The notes under the pieces: model-generated
The model's database searches: none
What the model was told of the DNA's origin: nothing
Seen by the model: the letters and a program-made list of their open reading frames with translations, nothing else
Source of the DNA: Afipia sp.
GTDB taxonomy: Bacteria; Pseudomonadota; Alphaproteobacteria; Rhizobiales; Xanthobacteraceae
Assembly (NCBI GenBank): GCA_024508675.1
Contig: JANINQ010000006.1
Span: forward strand, 124,001 to 188,000
Direction of reading: 5' to 3'
DNA: 64,000 nt
Shown: positions 35,463 through 44,651 of the stretch, in pieces
How the letters are laid out: each line of letters opens with the position of its first letter
Position numbering within the stretch: the stretch's first letter is position 1
Program-made: the position numbers and the translations under genes

Positions 35463-36251
35463 ATGCGCAAGATTGCCGTTCTCATTCTCGCTGCCGCGGG
35501 CGTTAGCCTGGCTGGCGCGGCTTCCGCAGCCGATCTCGGTGCAAAGCCGATCTATCGCAAGGCCGCTCCGGTGGAGGTCTTCACCTGGACCGGTGGCTAT
35601 ATCGGCGGTTACGTCGGCGGCGCTTTCGGTGCCAACGATGCCGTGACCGGCGTTCCGGTCAACGGAGCAGGCGCTCCGATCTTCGCGGGTCCCGCAGCTT
35701 CCTATAACTACAGTTCCAGCGTCATCGGCGGCTACACCAGCGGCTACAACTGGCAGTTCGCTCCGAACTGGGTGATCGGTTACGAAGGTGAAACCGGCTA
35801 TATCGGCGTCAAGGGCTCTTCCGCTTATGCCGGATCCGCGACCTCGATCGCGACGACCCGTGCTGAAGGTCTCTACAGCGTCTGGGCTGCCCGCTTCGGT
35901 TATGCGTTCGATCGCTCGCTGATCTACGTCAAGGGCGGCGCTACGCTGGTCAACTTCGAAACCGGCGTCTCCGACGGTACCGCCGGCAACCACATCGACA
36001 CCATGCATCGCAAGTATCGCCTCGGCTACGCCATCGGTGGCGGCTGGGAATATGCTTTCGACAACAAGTGGAGCGTGAAGGCTGAGTACCTCTATCTCGG
36101 CTTCGACAACAACATCACCACCACCGGCAACTTCACCGGTCCTCCGACCCAGGTCTGGACCACGACCTCGCTCCCCGGCATCCACACCGCCAAGGTCGGC
36201 CTGAACTACAAGTTCGATGCGCTCAGCTACTTCCTTGGCGTCATTCGCTAA
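35463..36251 (+). CDS. Outer-membrane beta-barrel protein (OmpA-like barrel / Omp25 type)
   Basis: 262 residues: signal peptide to about residue 22 (ASAADLG), then an eight-stranded barrel typical of Rhizobiales surface porin-like proteins. Alternating aromatic strands such as WTGGYIGGYVGGAFG, NWQFAPNWVIGYEGETGYIGV and KWSVKAEYLYLGFD are visible; the last part is HTAKVGLNYKF plus a short tail. AAGGGG at 35451-35456 decides the start. Codon use is strongly biased to C/G-ending and a few preferred codons, in keeping with high expression. A strong terminator follows at 36278. Confidence 0.92.
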   Translation: MRKIAVLILAAAGVSLAGAASAADLGAKPIYRKAAPVEVFTWTGGYIGGYVGGAFGANDAVTGVPVNGAGAPIFAGPAASYNYSSSVIGGYTSGYNWQFAPNWVIGYEGETGYIGVKGSSAYAGSATSIATTRAEGLYSVWAARFGYAFDRSLIYVKGGATLVNFETGVSDGTAGNHIDTMHRKYRLGYAIGGGWEYAFDNKWSVKAEYLYLGFDNNITTTGNFTGPPTQVWTTTSLPGIHTAKVGLNYKFDALSYFLGVIR

Positions 36252-36277
36252 GCACCAGCGCTTCTCTGGAACTCAAA

Positions 36278-36306
36278 AGCCCCGGACATGGTCCGGGGCT
36301 TTTTCG
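36278..36306 (+). terminator. Strong intrinsic terminator after the outer-membrane protein gene
   Basis: Perfect 10-bp arms AGCCCCGGAC (36278-36287) and GTCCGGGGCT (36291-36300) with loop ATG, followed by TTTTCGTT. Upstream AAA makes it possibly bidirectional, but no gene points in from the other side nearby. Confidence 0.93.
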
Positions 36307-36394
36307 TTGTGTCGCAATCCCACCAACCTGTCTTTGTCGGCGTGTCATGACCCGCGGCTAGTCTGCAACTCCTCACATCAGCAAGGAGCCGACC

Positions 36395-36667
36395 ATGGCA
36401 CTGAAAGCAGGCGACGTTGTTGTTCTCAAATCCGGAGGACAGGCCCTGACTGTCGCGGACGTCACCGAAGACACGGTTGAATGCATCTGGATCGGCGAAG
36501 AAGGCGATCTGTTCCGCGAGAAACTTCCCGCTGCGGTTCTCGAGCTTGCGCTCATCGATATGTCTGACGATGAAGACGAGCAGGACGGCGACGAAGACGA
36601 CGAGGATGAAGACGAGGACGAAAGCGACGAGGATCACCACGCCAAGAAAACGGCGGAAGTCGCCTGA
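36395..36667 (+). CDS. YodC-like (DUF2158) protein with long acidic tail
   Basis: 90 residues. The first half is the DUF2158/YodC domain (KAGDVVVLKSGGQALTVADV...VECIWIGEEGDLFREKLPAAVL), a small beta-barrel of unknown role. From residue 55 on the chain is almost all Asp/Glu (SDDEDEQDGDEDDEDEDEDES) and then HHAKKTAEVA. Such a polyacidic end might bind metal ions or basic proteins. AAGGAG lies before the ATG. It is a single gene convergent with cca. Confidence 0.85.
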   Translation: MALKAGDVVVLKSGGQALTVADVTEDTVECIWIGEEGDLFREKLPAAVLELALIDMSDDEDEQDGDEDDEDEDEDESDEDHHAKKTAEVA

Positions 36668-36720
36668 GCAGAACTAGCCCCACCATCAGCTCTTCCCACT
36701 CGCATGGGGAGAGTTGAACA

Positions 36721-37977
36721 CTAGAGCCGGTGATCCCGCGTAAACTTTGCGACGGTATCATCGGCGATGGCCTTCAGCGCCGCATCCTCCAGCGGAAACT
36801 GCAGCGCCAGCCAGCCGTCCTCCGCCAGCGCCAGAACATGACCGAGCGCCGGCCCCTCCGCGATTCCCCGTGCAATAAAATCAGCCGCCTTGAGCGGAAA
36901 CACCGGCGGCGTCCAGCGCTCCGGCAGCGTCGTCAGGGCGCGCCATCGCGGTCCATCGAAATCACGTCCCGCCCGCGCCCACGCCAGTAACATTCGGTCG
37001 CGATATCGCGGCGCGCCCAGCCGATACAGCCGCCGCTGGGCTATCGCTTCGTCCATCCCCGCTGCGCGCCACCAGCGATGCCCCATGGAATCCAGGCGCT
37101 TGGTTTCGGCATTGGACAGCCGCCAGCGTTGCGATAGGCGTTTTGCGTCTTCGGTCACGGCGACCGCCAGCGCGCCAAGACGAAGGATCGCATCCGGCGC
37201 CATGCCCAGCTCATGTTCGATGGCAACCATGTTGGCGAAAGCGCCGTGATAGACGACCCCTGCCGTCAGCCGCACCAACAACCCCGCATCGTCCATCGCC
37301 ACCAGTGCATCAGCAGCGCACTTCGCGATCATCAGCTTGAGCATTTCCATCCGGATGCGCTCGGCGGACAGCCCGGAGAGACCGTCGCGTCCGGCAATAC
37401 AGGCCTCATAGCCCGCGCGGTCCGGCGCGCCCTCCCCATACGCCGCATGAATCCGGAAGAACCGCAGGATTCGCAGGTAGTCCTCCGCAATCCGCTGTGC
37501 AGGATCGCCGATGAAACGAACCCGGCGCGCGGCGATGTCGGCCAGACCGTCGACCTCGTCATGCACGACGCCATCGGATGTCGCGAACAATCCGTTGATG
37601 GTGAAATCGCGCCGCATCGCATCGCGCTTCCAATCGCGTCCAAACGCCACCTTGGCCTTGCGCCCGAAGGTTTCGATATCCTCGCGAAGCGTCGTGACCT
37701 CGAACGGCTGGCCGTCGATGACCAAGGTCACCGTGCCGTGTTCGATGCCGGTCGGCACCGACTTGATGTGCGCGGCCTTGGCGCGGCGGATCACCTCGTC
37801 CGGCAGAGCGGTGGTCGCAATATCGATGTCGCCGACAGGCAAGCCCAGCAGCGCATTGCGGACCGCCCCTCCGGCCACACGCGCCTCCTCACCATCGGCA
37901 TTCAGCAGCGCGAGTACCCGCGCTGTTGCGCCCGCCCTCAGCCACGAAGCATCACGTAGCGAAGGTGCGGTGCTCAT
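36721..37977 (-). CDS. cca: tRNA nucleotidyltransferase (CCA-adding, class II poly(A) polymerase-type)
   Basis: 418 residues from the ATG at 37977; the frame stays open upstream but the start overlaps the DUF6111 stop (ATGA). Nucleotide motif GGAVRNALLGLPVGDIDIATTALPDE carries GG and D-x-D; RRDFTINGLF and RRVRFIGDPAQRIAEDYLRILRFFR are family motifs B-D. It adds or repairs the 3' CCA of tRNAs. The C-terminal helical region is of the alphaproteobacterial kind. Last gene of the DUF1285-Nudix-DUF6111-cca operon. Confidence 0.95.
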   Translation of the reverse strand: MSTAPSLRDASWLRAGATARVLALLNADGEEARVAGGAVRNALLGLPVGDIDIATTALPDEVIRRAKAAHIKSVPTGIEHGTVTLVIDGQPFEVTTLREDIETFGRKAKVAFGRDWKRDAMRRDFTINGLFATSDGVVHDEVDGLADIAARRVRFIGDPAQRIAEDYLRILRFFRIHAAYGEGAPDRAGYEACIAGRDGLSGLSAERIRMEMLKLMIAKCAADALVAMDDAGLLVRLTAGVVYHGAFANMVAIEHELGMAPDAILRLGALAVAVTEDAKRLSQRWRLSNAETKRLDSMGHRWWRAAGMDEAIAQRRLYRLGAPRYRDRMLLAWARAGRDFDGPRWRALTTLPERWTPPVFPLKAADFIARGIAEGPALGHVLALAEDGWLALQFPLEDAALKAIADDTVAKFTRDHRL

Positions 37978-38237
37978 TTGTCGGTCCCCCGAATGAGCTT
38001 GCCGTTTTCGATATGCGCGGGCGTGTAGGTCGCGCCGGGAGGCGCGCCGGAGAAATGCGCCAGCAGCAACAGGCTGACGATCACGAGCACAAACGCCGCC
38101 ACCGCCAGTCTGGCGACGACAGGCAGCGGCCACGACGATTTCACCCAGACGCCGGACCGGCTTGCGATCAAGAATGCCGCATACACCGCGAAAGGAATAA
38201 GGAAGATTCCGATCTCGGTCAGGACGGGACGGATCAT
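37974..38237 (-). CDS. DUF6111 family small membrane protein
   Basis: 87 residues with two membrane helices (about 5-22, FLIPFAVYAAFLIAS; and 38-60, ARLAVAAFVLVIVSLLLLAHF) and a short C-terminal part PPGATYTPAHIENGKLIRGTDK. It overlaps the Nudix stop upstream and the cca start downstream by four bases each, so all three are coupled. It is found between these two genes in many Rhizobiales; function unknown. Confidence 0.85.
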   Translation of the reverse strand: MIRPVLTEIGIFLIPFAVYAAFLIASRSGVWVKSSWPLPVVARLAVAAFVLVIVSLLLLAHFSGAPPGATYTPAHIENGKLIRGTDK

Positions 38238-38926
38238 GAAAGGCAGATCCGCTCGTACATGGCGCGCAGCATGCCGGCGGTGGCGCCCCAGATGTAATGC
38301 TGCTCGAACGGCATCTCGTAGAACGAGCGCTGCATGCCGCGGAATTCCTTGCTGCCGAGCTTGTGATTGACCGGGTCCATCAGGAACGACAGCGGGACCT
38401 CGAACACGTTATCGACTTCGTTGGCATTGATGTTCAGATCGAAACCGGGACGAACGCGCGCCAGTGTCGGCAGGATTCTGAACCCGAAACCGGTCGCATA
38501 GACATCAAGGTAACCGATCGACTCGATGAAATCGCGCTTGAGCCCGATCTCCTCGTCCGCTTCGCGCAGCGCCGCATCCATCGGGGTCGCGTCGCCGGGA
38601 TCGATCTTGCCGCCGGGAAACGAAACCTGTCCTGCATGCTCGTTGAGATGTTCGGCGCGTTTCGTCAGCAGCACTGTCGGCACATCGCGCTCCACGATCG
38701 GAACAAGCACCGCCGCCGGACGCACCGGGCGCTCCTTCGCGATGATCTGCAGCATCGCATCGGTGCCGAAATCGCCAGTCGGCGCGAGCACGGCTGCATC
38801 CGTCAGGCCCGCTGGCACATCGAAATTCAGCCGCTGGTGCGCCCTGCGGAAAAATTCACGGGACGTAATGTCAGCCGGTGTCACGATGCCGGCGGGAACA
38901 GCGTCCTTTAAAATCGTTTTCGTCAC
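38234..38926 (-). CDS. CoA pyrophosphatase-like Nudix hydrolase
   Basis: 230 residues. The Nudix box is GGKIDPGDATPMDAALREADEEIGL (Gx5Ex7REUxEExGU with an insertion typical of the CoA-pyrophosphatase subfamily), followed by LDVYATGFGFRILPTLARVRPGF and a C-terminal NVFEVPLSFLMDP region. PxxxxVLLTKRAEHLNEHAGQVSFPGG is the UPF0035/NudL signature. It should cleave CoA or acyl-CoA to 4'-phosphopantetheine and ADP. Second gene of the operon, 15 bp after the DUF1285 gene. Confidence 0.92.
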   Translation of the reverse strand: MTKTILKDAVPAGIVTPADITSREFFRRAHQRLNFDVPAGLTDAAVLAPTGDFGTDAMLQIIAKERPVRPAAVLVPIVERDVPTVLLTKRAEHLNEHAGQVSFPGGKIDPGDATPMDAALREADEEIGLKRDFIESIGYLDVYATGFGFRILPTLARVRPGFDLNINANEVDNVFEVPLSFLMDPVNHKLGSKEFRGMQRSFYEMPFEQHYIWGATAGMLRAMYERICLS

Positions 38927-38941
38927 CCAGATCCTCGCCCG

Positions 38942-39550
38942 TCAAACCGGATCGCGCGCCTGCGCGGCATCCGCCATTGTAAAAAACTCGCCCCCGGACA
39001 TCACGCCAAACATCTCGCAGCCGTCGACAACCCGGAATTCGCCCATGGCAACCAGATCATAATAGAGCGCGCGTGTGACTTTTGCCCACAAATCCGCACG
39101 GACATGGAGATATGGCGTTAACCCTCCATCGGCAGCGGCTTCGAAACGCAGCCGGTGCTCGCCATTGCATGGCACCCATTCGTCGACATTGGTGCGAAAA
39201 TTCAATTGCCGCGCCGCGCCCTCGCCGTCCTTTTCCATTTCCACCGCAAGGAACGGCGCATCGTCCACGCGGATGCCGACTTTCTCGACAGGCGTGACCA
39301 GAAAATACTTGCCGTTCTCGCGCTTGAGAATCGTGGAAAACAGCTTCACCAGCGCGGGCCGCCCGATCGGCGTGCCGAGATAAAACCAGGTGCCGTCGCT
39401 TGCGATCCGCATGTCGAGATCGCCGCAGAACGGCGGATTCCACAGGTGAACCGGCGGTAGACCTTTTGTCGCAGCTCCGCGCGCGGCCTGGGTCAGCCCG
39501 TCCAGACGCTGGGCCGGATTCCGCTCCGGTTTCTGCCCTTGGTTCGCCAT
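38942..39550 (-). CDS. DUF1285 family protein
   Basis: 202 residues from the ATG at 39550; the frame extends to 39730 but that part has no coding character. The DUF1285 domain is seen in PPVHLWNPPFCGDLDMRIASDGTWFYLGTPIGRPALVKLFSTILKRE, followed by a beta-rich half (VEMEKDGEGAARQLNFRTNVDEWVPCNGEHRLRFE). No catalytic motif is recognised. It opens the Nudix-DUF6111-cca operon and is divergent from moxR across about 284 bp. Confidence 0.87.
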   Translation of the reverse strand: MANQGQKPERNPAQRLDGLTQAARGAATKGLPPVHLWNPPFCGDLDMRIASDGTWFYLGTPIGRPALVKLFSTILKRENGKYFLVTPVEKVGIRVDDAPFLAVEMEKDGEGAARQLNFRTNVDEWVPCNGEHRLRFEAAADGGLTPYLHVRADLWAKVTRALYYDLVAMGEFRVVDGCEMFGVMSGGEFFTMADAAQARDPV

Positions 39551-39834
39551 TGTTTGCCCTGACCGTTGACGCTTCTGTTTGGCACGGATGGTGCACGACA
39601 AGCCGAAGGAAGTAACCGGCAAATCCCACGGCCGCGCGGCAGGAATACTCGCCACATCGTGATGAGTTTCAAGCCCCCCGCCCGCTAATGTGGGGACAGC
39701 CTGAAGCTGAGAATACATAAGAGAATACATGGCCTTTGCACGGGTTTAGCATGGGCTGGTGGTCTGAAGTCCGGGCTTTGAGTCCCGCGGAACCCGCAAG
39801 GCGGACGACAAGGTCCATTCAAGGAGCGACGAGC
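39551..39834. other. Divergent intergenic region between DUF1285 operon and moxR operon
   Basis: 284 bp without a gene. It must hold the promoters of two divergent operons. A direct repeat GAGAATACAT occurs at 39709-39718 and again at 39721-39730. AAGGAG (39821-39826) is the moxR Shine-Dalgarno. I see no tRNA or strong -35/-10 pair. Confidence 0.6.
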
Positions 39835-40839
39835 ATGGCTGGCGCAGAAGGTGTCGAGAAACTGGAAGACGTGATCGTGCGCTCGGCCGAGCAGATCGCG
39901 GGAAACATCCGCGCCGCGCGGGAAGCGGTCTCCACCGTCATCTTCGGACAGGAGCGCGTGGTCGATAACGCGCTGGTGACGATCCTGTCGGGCGGACATG
40001 CCTTGCTGATCGGCGTTCCGGGTCTGGCGAAGACCAAGCTGGTCGAAACGCTCGGGATCACGCTCGGCCTCGATGCCAAGCGCGTGCAGTTCACGCCGGA
40101 CCTGATGCCGTCGGATATTCTCGGCGCCGAAGTTCTGGATGAAAGCGTCAGCGGCAAGCGCTCGTTCCGTTTCATCGCGGGACCGGTGTTCGCGCAGCTT
40201 CTGATGGCCGACGAAATCAACCGCGCCTCGCCGCGCACCCAGTCCGCGCTGCTGCAGGCGATGCAGGAACAGCACATCACTGTTGCAGGTGCACGTCACG
40301 ACCTGCCGAAGCCGTTCCATGTGCTTGCAACCCAGAACCCGCTGGAGCAGGAAGGCACCTATCCGCTGCCGGAAGCGCAGCTCGACCGCTTCCTGATGGA
40401 AATCGACGTCGAATATCCGGACCGCGACGCCGAGCGGAAAATCCTGTTCGACACCACTGGCGCGGATCAGTCGGTGGCTCGGGAAGCGATGAGCGCCGAG
40501 ACGCTCCTCACCGCGCAGCGGCTGGTGCGACGACTGCCGGTCGGCGACTCTGTGGTCGAGGCCATCCTCTCCCTTGTGAGGTCGGCGCGCCCCGGAGAAG
40601 ACAGCGGCGATATCGGAAAATCCATTGCATGGGGACCGGGACCGCGCGCCAGCCAGGCCTTGATGCTCGCAGTTCGTGCGCGTGCGCTGCTCGACGGACG
40701 GCTCGCGCCCTCGATCGACGATGTGCTCGACCTCGCCGAACCCGTGCTGAAGCACCGCATGGCGCTGACATTCTCCGCGCGCGCCGAAGGCCGCACGGTG
40801 ACCGATGTTATCAAGCAGTTGAAATCACGGATCGGCTGA
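39835..40839 (+). CDS. moxR: MoxR-type AAA+ ATPase
   Basis: 334 residues from ATG 39835 (AAGGAG 9 bp upstream). AAA_3 domain: Walker A LIGVPGLAKTKLVETL, Walker B LLMADEINRASPRTQSALLQAMQE, sensor FHVLATQNPLEQEGTYPLPEAQLDRFLM, then the AAA-lid. MoxR proteins act as chaperone-like ATPases, often with VWA/DUF58 partners, to mature or remodel other proteins. Here DUF58 begins in the moxR stop (ATGA overlap). This is the first gene of a four-gene operon through 46715. Confidence 0.95.
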   Translation: MAGAEGVEKLEDVIVRSAEQIAGNIRAAREAVSTVIFGQERVVDNALVTILSGGHALLIGVPGLAKTKLVETLGITLGLDAKRVQFTPDLMPSDILGAEVLDESVSGKRSFRFIAGPVFAQLLMADEINRASPRTQSALLQAMQEQHITVAGARHDLPKPFHVLATQNPLEQEGTYPLPEAQLDRFLMEIDVEYPDRDAERKILFDTTGADQSVAREAMSAETLLTAQRLVRRLPVGDSVVEAILSLVRSARPGEDSGDIGKSIAWGPGPRASQALMLAVRARALLDGRLAPSIDDVLDLAEPVLKHRMALTFSARAEGRTVTDVIKQLKSRIG

Positions 40840-41789
40840 TGGCAGCACGGCCGCAACCCGCACTCCAGGAGATCGAGGCAGTCCGGCGCGCAGATGGTGA
40901 AAGCCGTTCGCTCGCAGCGTCACTGCCGCGCCTGGTGCTGGAAGCGCGGCGCATCTCGGCCAATGTCATCCACGGCCTGCATGGACGGCGGCGCGCCGGC
41001 ACCGGCGAGAACTTCTGGCAGTATCGCCGCTTCGTCTCCGGCGAAGCCTCGCAGAACGTCGACTGGCGGCGCTCGGCGCGGGACGATCATCTCTATGTGC
41101 GCGAGCAGGAATGGGAAGCCGCACACACCGTGTGGCTGTGGCCGGACCGTTCAAAGTCAATGGCGTTCGCCTCGAAGACCGCTCGCGACAGCAAGCTTGA
41201 GCGTGCGCTGGTTGTGACCTTCGCGCTCGCTGATCTGCTGGTGTCTGGCGGCGAGCGTGTCGGCATTCCCGGCTTGATGAATCCAAGCTCGAGCCGCAAC
41301 ATCGTCGACAAGATGGCGCAAGCAATCCTGCACGATACCGCCACACGCTCGAGCCTGCCGCCTGCTTTCGTTCCGTCAGCGCTGGCGGAAGTCGTGGTGC
41401 TGTCGGATTTCTGGTCGCCACTGAGTGAGATCCGCACCATGCTCGGCGGACTTTCATCCTCCGGCGCGCACGGCACGCTGCTGCAGGTGGTCGATCCTGC
41501 CGAAGAAACATTCCCTTATTCCGGCCGCGTCGAATTCGTCGAACCTGAAGGCGGCGAGGTCATCACCGCCGGACGCGCAGAAACCTGGGCGAAGGATTAC
41601 GCCGCGCGCGTTGCCGCGCACCGCGCTGCCATCCGCAAGGAAACCAATAAGCTCGGCTGGCTGTTCTCCACTCACACCACCGACCGCTCGGCGGCTGAAC
41701 TGCTACTGTATCTGCATAGCGGAATGATGGTCGCCAAAGGAACCGTAACGGGCAGTGCGGGCCGTATCGCAGCGGGGCGCAGCTCATGA
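40839..41789 (+). CDS. DUF58 domain protein
   Basis: 316 residues from ATG 40839, which overlaps the moxR stop. The DUF58 signature is GENFWQYRRFVSGEASQNVDWRRSARDDHLYVREQEWEAAHTVWLWPDRSKSM (about 50-100), leading into a vWA-like fold, with KLERALVVTFALADLLVSGGERVGI following. No membrane helix. DUF58 proteins accompany MoxR ATPases and are thought to bind a metal or peptide target. Its stop overlaps the start of the DUF4159 gene. Confidence 0.93.
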   Translation: MAARPQPALQEIEAVRRADGESRSLAASLPRLVLEARRISANVIHGLHGRRRAGTGENFWQYRRFVSGEASQNVDWRRSARDDHLYVREQEWEAAHTVWLWPDRSKSMAFASKTARDSKLERALVVTFALADLLVSGGERVGIPGLMNPSSSRNIVDKMAQAILHDTATRSSLPPAFVPSALAEVVVLSDFWSPLSEIRTMLGGLSSSGAHGTLLQVVDPAEETFPYSGRVEFVEPEGGEVITAGRAETWAKDYAARVAAHRAAIRKETNKLGWLFSTHTTDRSAAELLLYLHSGMMVAKGTVTGSAGRIAAGRSS

Positions 41790-44650
41790 TGGGGCTGCCA
41801 CTCTCATTTGCCGAACCGTGGCTGCTGGCTGGCCTGCTGAGCCTTCCCGCACTGTGGTGGCTGCTGCGGGTGATGCCGCCGCGCCCGCGCCGGATCGATT
41901 TCCCACCGACGCGATTGCTGTTCGACATCGCTCCGAAGGAAGAAACACCATCGCGCTCGCCATGGTGGCTGACGCTGCTGCGGCTGGTCGCTGCTGCTCT
42001 AGTTATTCTGGCTGCTGCCGGTCCGATCTGGAATCCGAGCGAAGGCATCTCGCGCTCAAGCGCGCCGCTGGTATTGCTGCTCGATGACGGCTGGAGTACG
42101 GCCTCTACCTGGGAATCCCGCATCAAGACCGCGGACGAACTGATTTCCAACGCGGAAGCCGACCGCCGTGCTGTGGCGCTCGTGCCATTGTCGGATTCTA
42201 CGCACGACATCACGCTGATCCCGGCAGGCACCGCACGCGTGACGCTGCGCCAGCTTGCGCCAAAGCCCTACTCCGTCGAGCGGGTGGACACCTTACCCGC
42301 GCTGCAGCGCTTTCTCGCCAAGACCGGCGATAGCGAAATCGTCTGGCTGAGCGATGGCATCGACACCGGACGCGGCAGCGAATTCACGGAAGGCCTGACC
42401 AGAACGATTCAGGATCGTGCGCTGACTATTTTCGAAGGCGGCACACCGCCCGCCCATGCGCTGGCCGCAGCGGAGAACGCTGCCGCCAAGATGACGGTGA
42501 AAGTGCTGCGCGCCGGAACCGGCGGAGGTGACGTGGGCCTCGTGCGTGCGCTCGACCAGAAGGGCTCGCCGATCGGCGAGGCGAAGTTTGCGTTCGGCCT
42601 GCAGGACCGCGAAACCGAAGCGAGCTTCGACCTGCCGGTTGAACTGCGTAACGACATCACCCGGCTTGAAGTCTCCGGCGAGCGCTCGGCCGGCGCGGTG
42701 CAACTGCTCGACAAGCGCTGGCGCCGCCGTGCAATCGGCATCGTTTCCGGCGCAACCAGCGACACCGCACAGCCGCTGCTGGCCTCGACCTTCTATCTGA
42801 CCCGCGCGCTCGCGCCATTCGCGGACGTGCGCCTTGGCGAACGCGGCTCGCCTGCTGTCGCCATCGGGCAGTTCCTCGATCAGAAGCTGCCGATGATTGT
42901 CATGGCCGATGTCGGCACGCTGTCGCCGGACATTCGCGACCGGCTCAACGCATGGATCAGGCAAGGCGGCGTGCTGGTGCGCTTCGCCGGGCCGCGGCTC
43001 GCCGCAGGCGACGACGATCTGGTGCCGGTGCGGTTGCGCCGCGGCGGACGCAGCTTAGGGGGCAGCCTGACCTGGGAGAAACCGCAGCCGCTGGCATCGT
43101 TCGCCAACGATGGGCCGTTCGCGGGCCTCGCCGTTCCGAAAGACATCACCGTCACACGTCAGGTTCTCGCAGAGCCAGACCCCGGCCTTGCGGCGCGTAG
43201 CTGGGCGTCGCTCGGCGACGGCACGCCGCTGGTGACCGGCGAGCATCGTGACAAAGGCGTGATCGCGCTGTTCCATATCAGCGCCGATATGCGCTGGTCG
43301 GACCTGCCGATGTCTGGCACCTTTGTCGAAATGCTGCGGCGAATCGTCGATATGTCCGGCTATACGGCCAATGCGGGCGCAGGCGTCGCCGCGGAAGCCG
43401 GAGCGGACACTGTTGCGCCGATCCGCACCCTCGACGGCTTCGGCGCATTCGGTCCGCCGCCCTCCACCGCAAAGCCCTTGCGCGCGGATTATCGCGACCG
43501 CGCCACGCCCGATCATCCGCCGGGTCTTTACGGTCCCGCCGATGGCCCGCTCGCCGTCAATGCACTCGCTGCCGCCGACCGTCTCGCTCCGCTCGATACT
43601 TCGGCACTGAAGGCACGCCGCGCCACCTACACCAACGCCGAGCCGCGCGATCTGCGCGGCATCCTGCTCTCGGCGGCGCTGGCGCTGTTCCTGCTCGATG
43701 CGATCATCGTCGCCATTCTCGGCGGCGGGATTGCCGCGCTGCTGCGGCGGCGCGCGGCAACCGCTGCGCTCGCGTTTGCATTTGCGCTGGCTTCGATCAA
43801 TTGCGTCCCCTCGCCGTCCTACGCGCAGACGCCGAAAGCTCCAGCCAAAGCCGCGCCCGCAGCACCCTCCAAAAGCAACCCCGCAAATGACGACTTCGCC
43901 ATCAAGGCGGTTTCGCAGACACGGCTGGCCTATGTGCTCACCGGAAACTCCGATGTCGATTCCATCGTGAAGGCCGGGCTTTCAGGACTGACGCTGTTTC
44001 TCGCACAGCGCACAGCACTTGAAGCGGGCGAACCGGTCGGCGTTGATCCGGCGCGCGATGAACTCTCGTTCTTTCCGCTGGTTTACTGGCCCGTGGTCAC
44101 CGGCGCGCCGAAGCCTTCGCAGGACGCGATCAACAAGCTCGACGCGTATATGAAACAAGGCGGCACGGTGCTGTTCGATACCCGCGACGCCATCGAAGCG
44201 CCGCCGGGCCCCGGCGGTGAATCGCAGACACCCGGCATGCTGACGCTGCGCGAAATTCTCTCGTCGCTCGATATTCCCGAACTCGAGCCGGTGCCGCGCG
44301 AGCATGTGCTGACCAAGACATTCTATCTGCTGCGCGACTTCCCCGGCCGCTTCACTTCGGGGCAAACCTGGGTCGAAACACTGCCGCGCGTTGACGACGA
44401 AGAAGCCGCCGACCGCCCCGCACGCGGCGGTGACGGCGTGTCTCCGATCATCATCACCTCGAACGATCTTGCCGGCGCATGGGCGATGCGGACCGACGGC
44501 CAGCCGATGCTGCCGCTGACGCCCGGCGATCCGCGCCAGCGCGAAATGGCCTTCCGCGCCGGCGTCAACATCGTGATGTATACCCTGACCGGCAACTACA
44601 AGGCGGATCAGGTGCACGCTCCTGCCTTGATCGAACGGCTGGGGCAATAA
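41786..44650 (+). CDS. Membrane protein with BatA N-terminus and DUF4159 domain
   Basis: 954 residues. The N-terminal 80 residues are the BatA-type double-helix (LSFAEPWLLAGLLSLPALWWLLRVMPPRPRRI...LLRLVAAALVILAAAGPIW). Residues 90-600 contain a vWA-like region (LVLLLDDGWSTA) and beta-rich parts. Two further helices lie near 625-680, followed by a signal-like end SINCVPSPSYAQ, and then a periplasmic DUF4159 domain (700-945; RDELSFFPLVYWPVV, LDAYMKQGGTVLFDTRD). The arrangement suggests an envelope-stress or maturation complex with MoxR and DUF58. Function is unproven. Confidence 0.88.
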   Translation: MMGLPLSFAEPWLLAGLLSLPALWWLLRVMPPRPRRIDFPPTRLLFDIAPKEETPSRSPWWLTLLRLVAAALVILAAAGPIWNPSEGISRSSAPLVLLLDDGWSTASTWESRIKTADELISNAEADRRAVALVPLSDSTHDITLIPAGTARVTLRQLAPKPYSVERVDTLPALQRFLAKTGDSEIVWLSDGIDTGRGSEFTEGLTRTIQDRALTIFEGGTPPAHALAAAENAAAKMTVKVLRAGTGGGDVGLVRALDQKGSPIGEAKFAFGLQDRETEASFDLPVELRNDITRLEVSGERSAGAVQLLDKRWRRRAIGIVSGATSDTAQPLLASTFYLTRALAPFADVRLGERGSPAVAIGQFLDQKLPMIVMADVGTLSPDIRDRLNAWIRQGGVLVRFAGPRLAAGDDDLVPVRLRRGGRSLGGSLTWEKPQPLASFANDGPFAGLAVPKDITVTRQVLAEPDPGLAARSWASLGDGTPLVTGEHRDKGVIALFHISADMRWSDLPMSGTFVEMLRRIVDMSGYTANAGAGVAAEAGADTVAPIRTLDGFGAFGPPPSTAKPLRADYRDRATPDHPPGLYGPADGPLAVNALAAADRLAPLDTSALKARRATYTNAEPRDLRGILLSAALALFLLDAIIVAILGGGIAALLRRRAATAALAFAFALASINCVPSPSYAQTPKAPAKAAPAAPSKSNPANDDFAIKAVSQTRLAYVLTGNSDVDSIVKAGLSGLTLFLAQRTALEAGEPVGVDPARDELSFFPLVYWPVVTGAPKPSQDAINKLDAYMKQGGTVLFDTRDAIEAPPGPGGESQTPGMLTLREILSSLDIPELEPVPREHVLTKTFYLLRDFPGRFTSGQTWVETLPRVDDEEAADRPARGGDGVSPIIITSNDLAGAWAMRTDGQPMLPLTPGDPRQREMAFRAGVNIVMYTLTGNYKADQVHAPALIERLGQ

Positions 44651-44651
44651 C

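Noticed and set aside
39551-39834. Possible small RNA or tRNA between DUF1285 and moxR
   Set aside because: No cloverleaf, no TPsiC-like GGTTCRANTCC and no terminator; only a 10-bp direct repeat seen.
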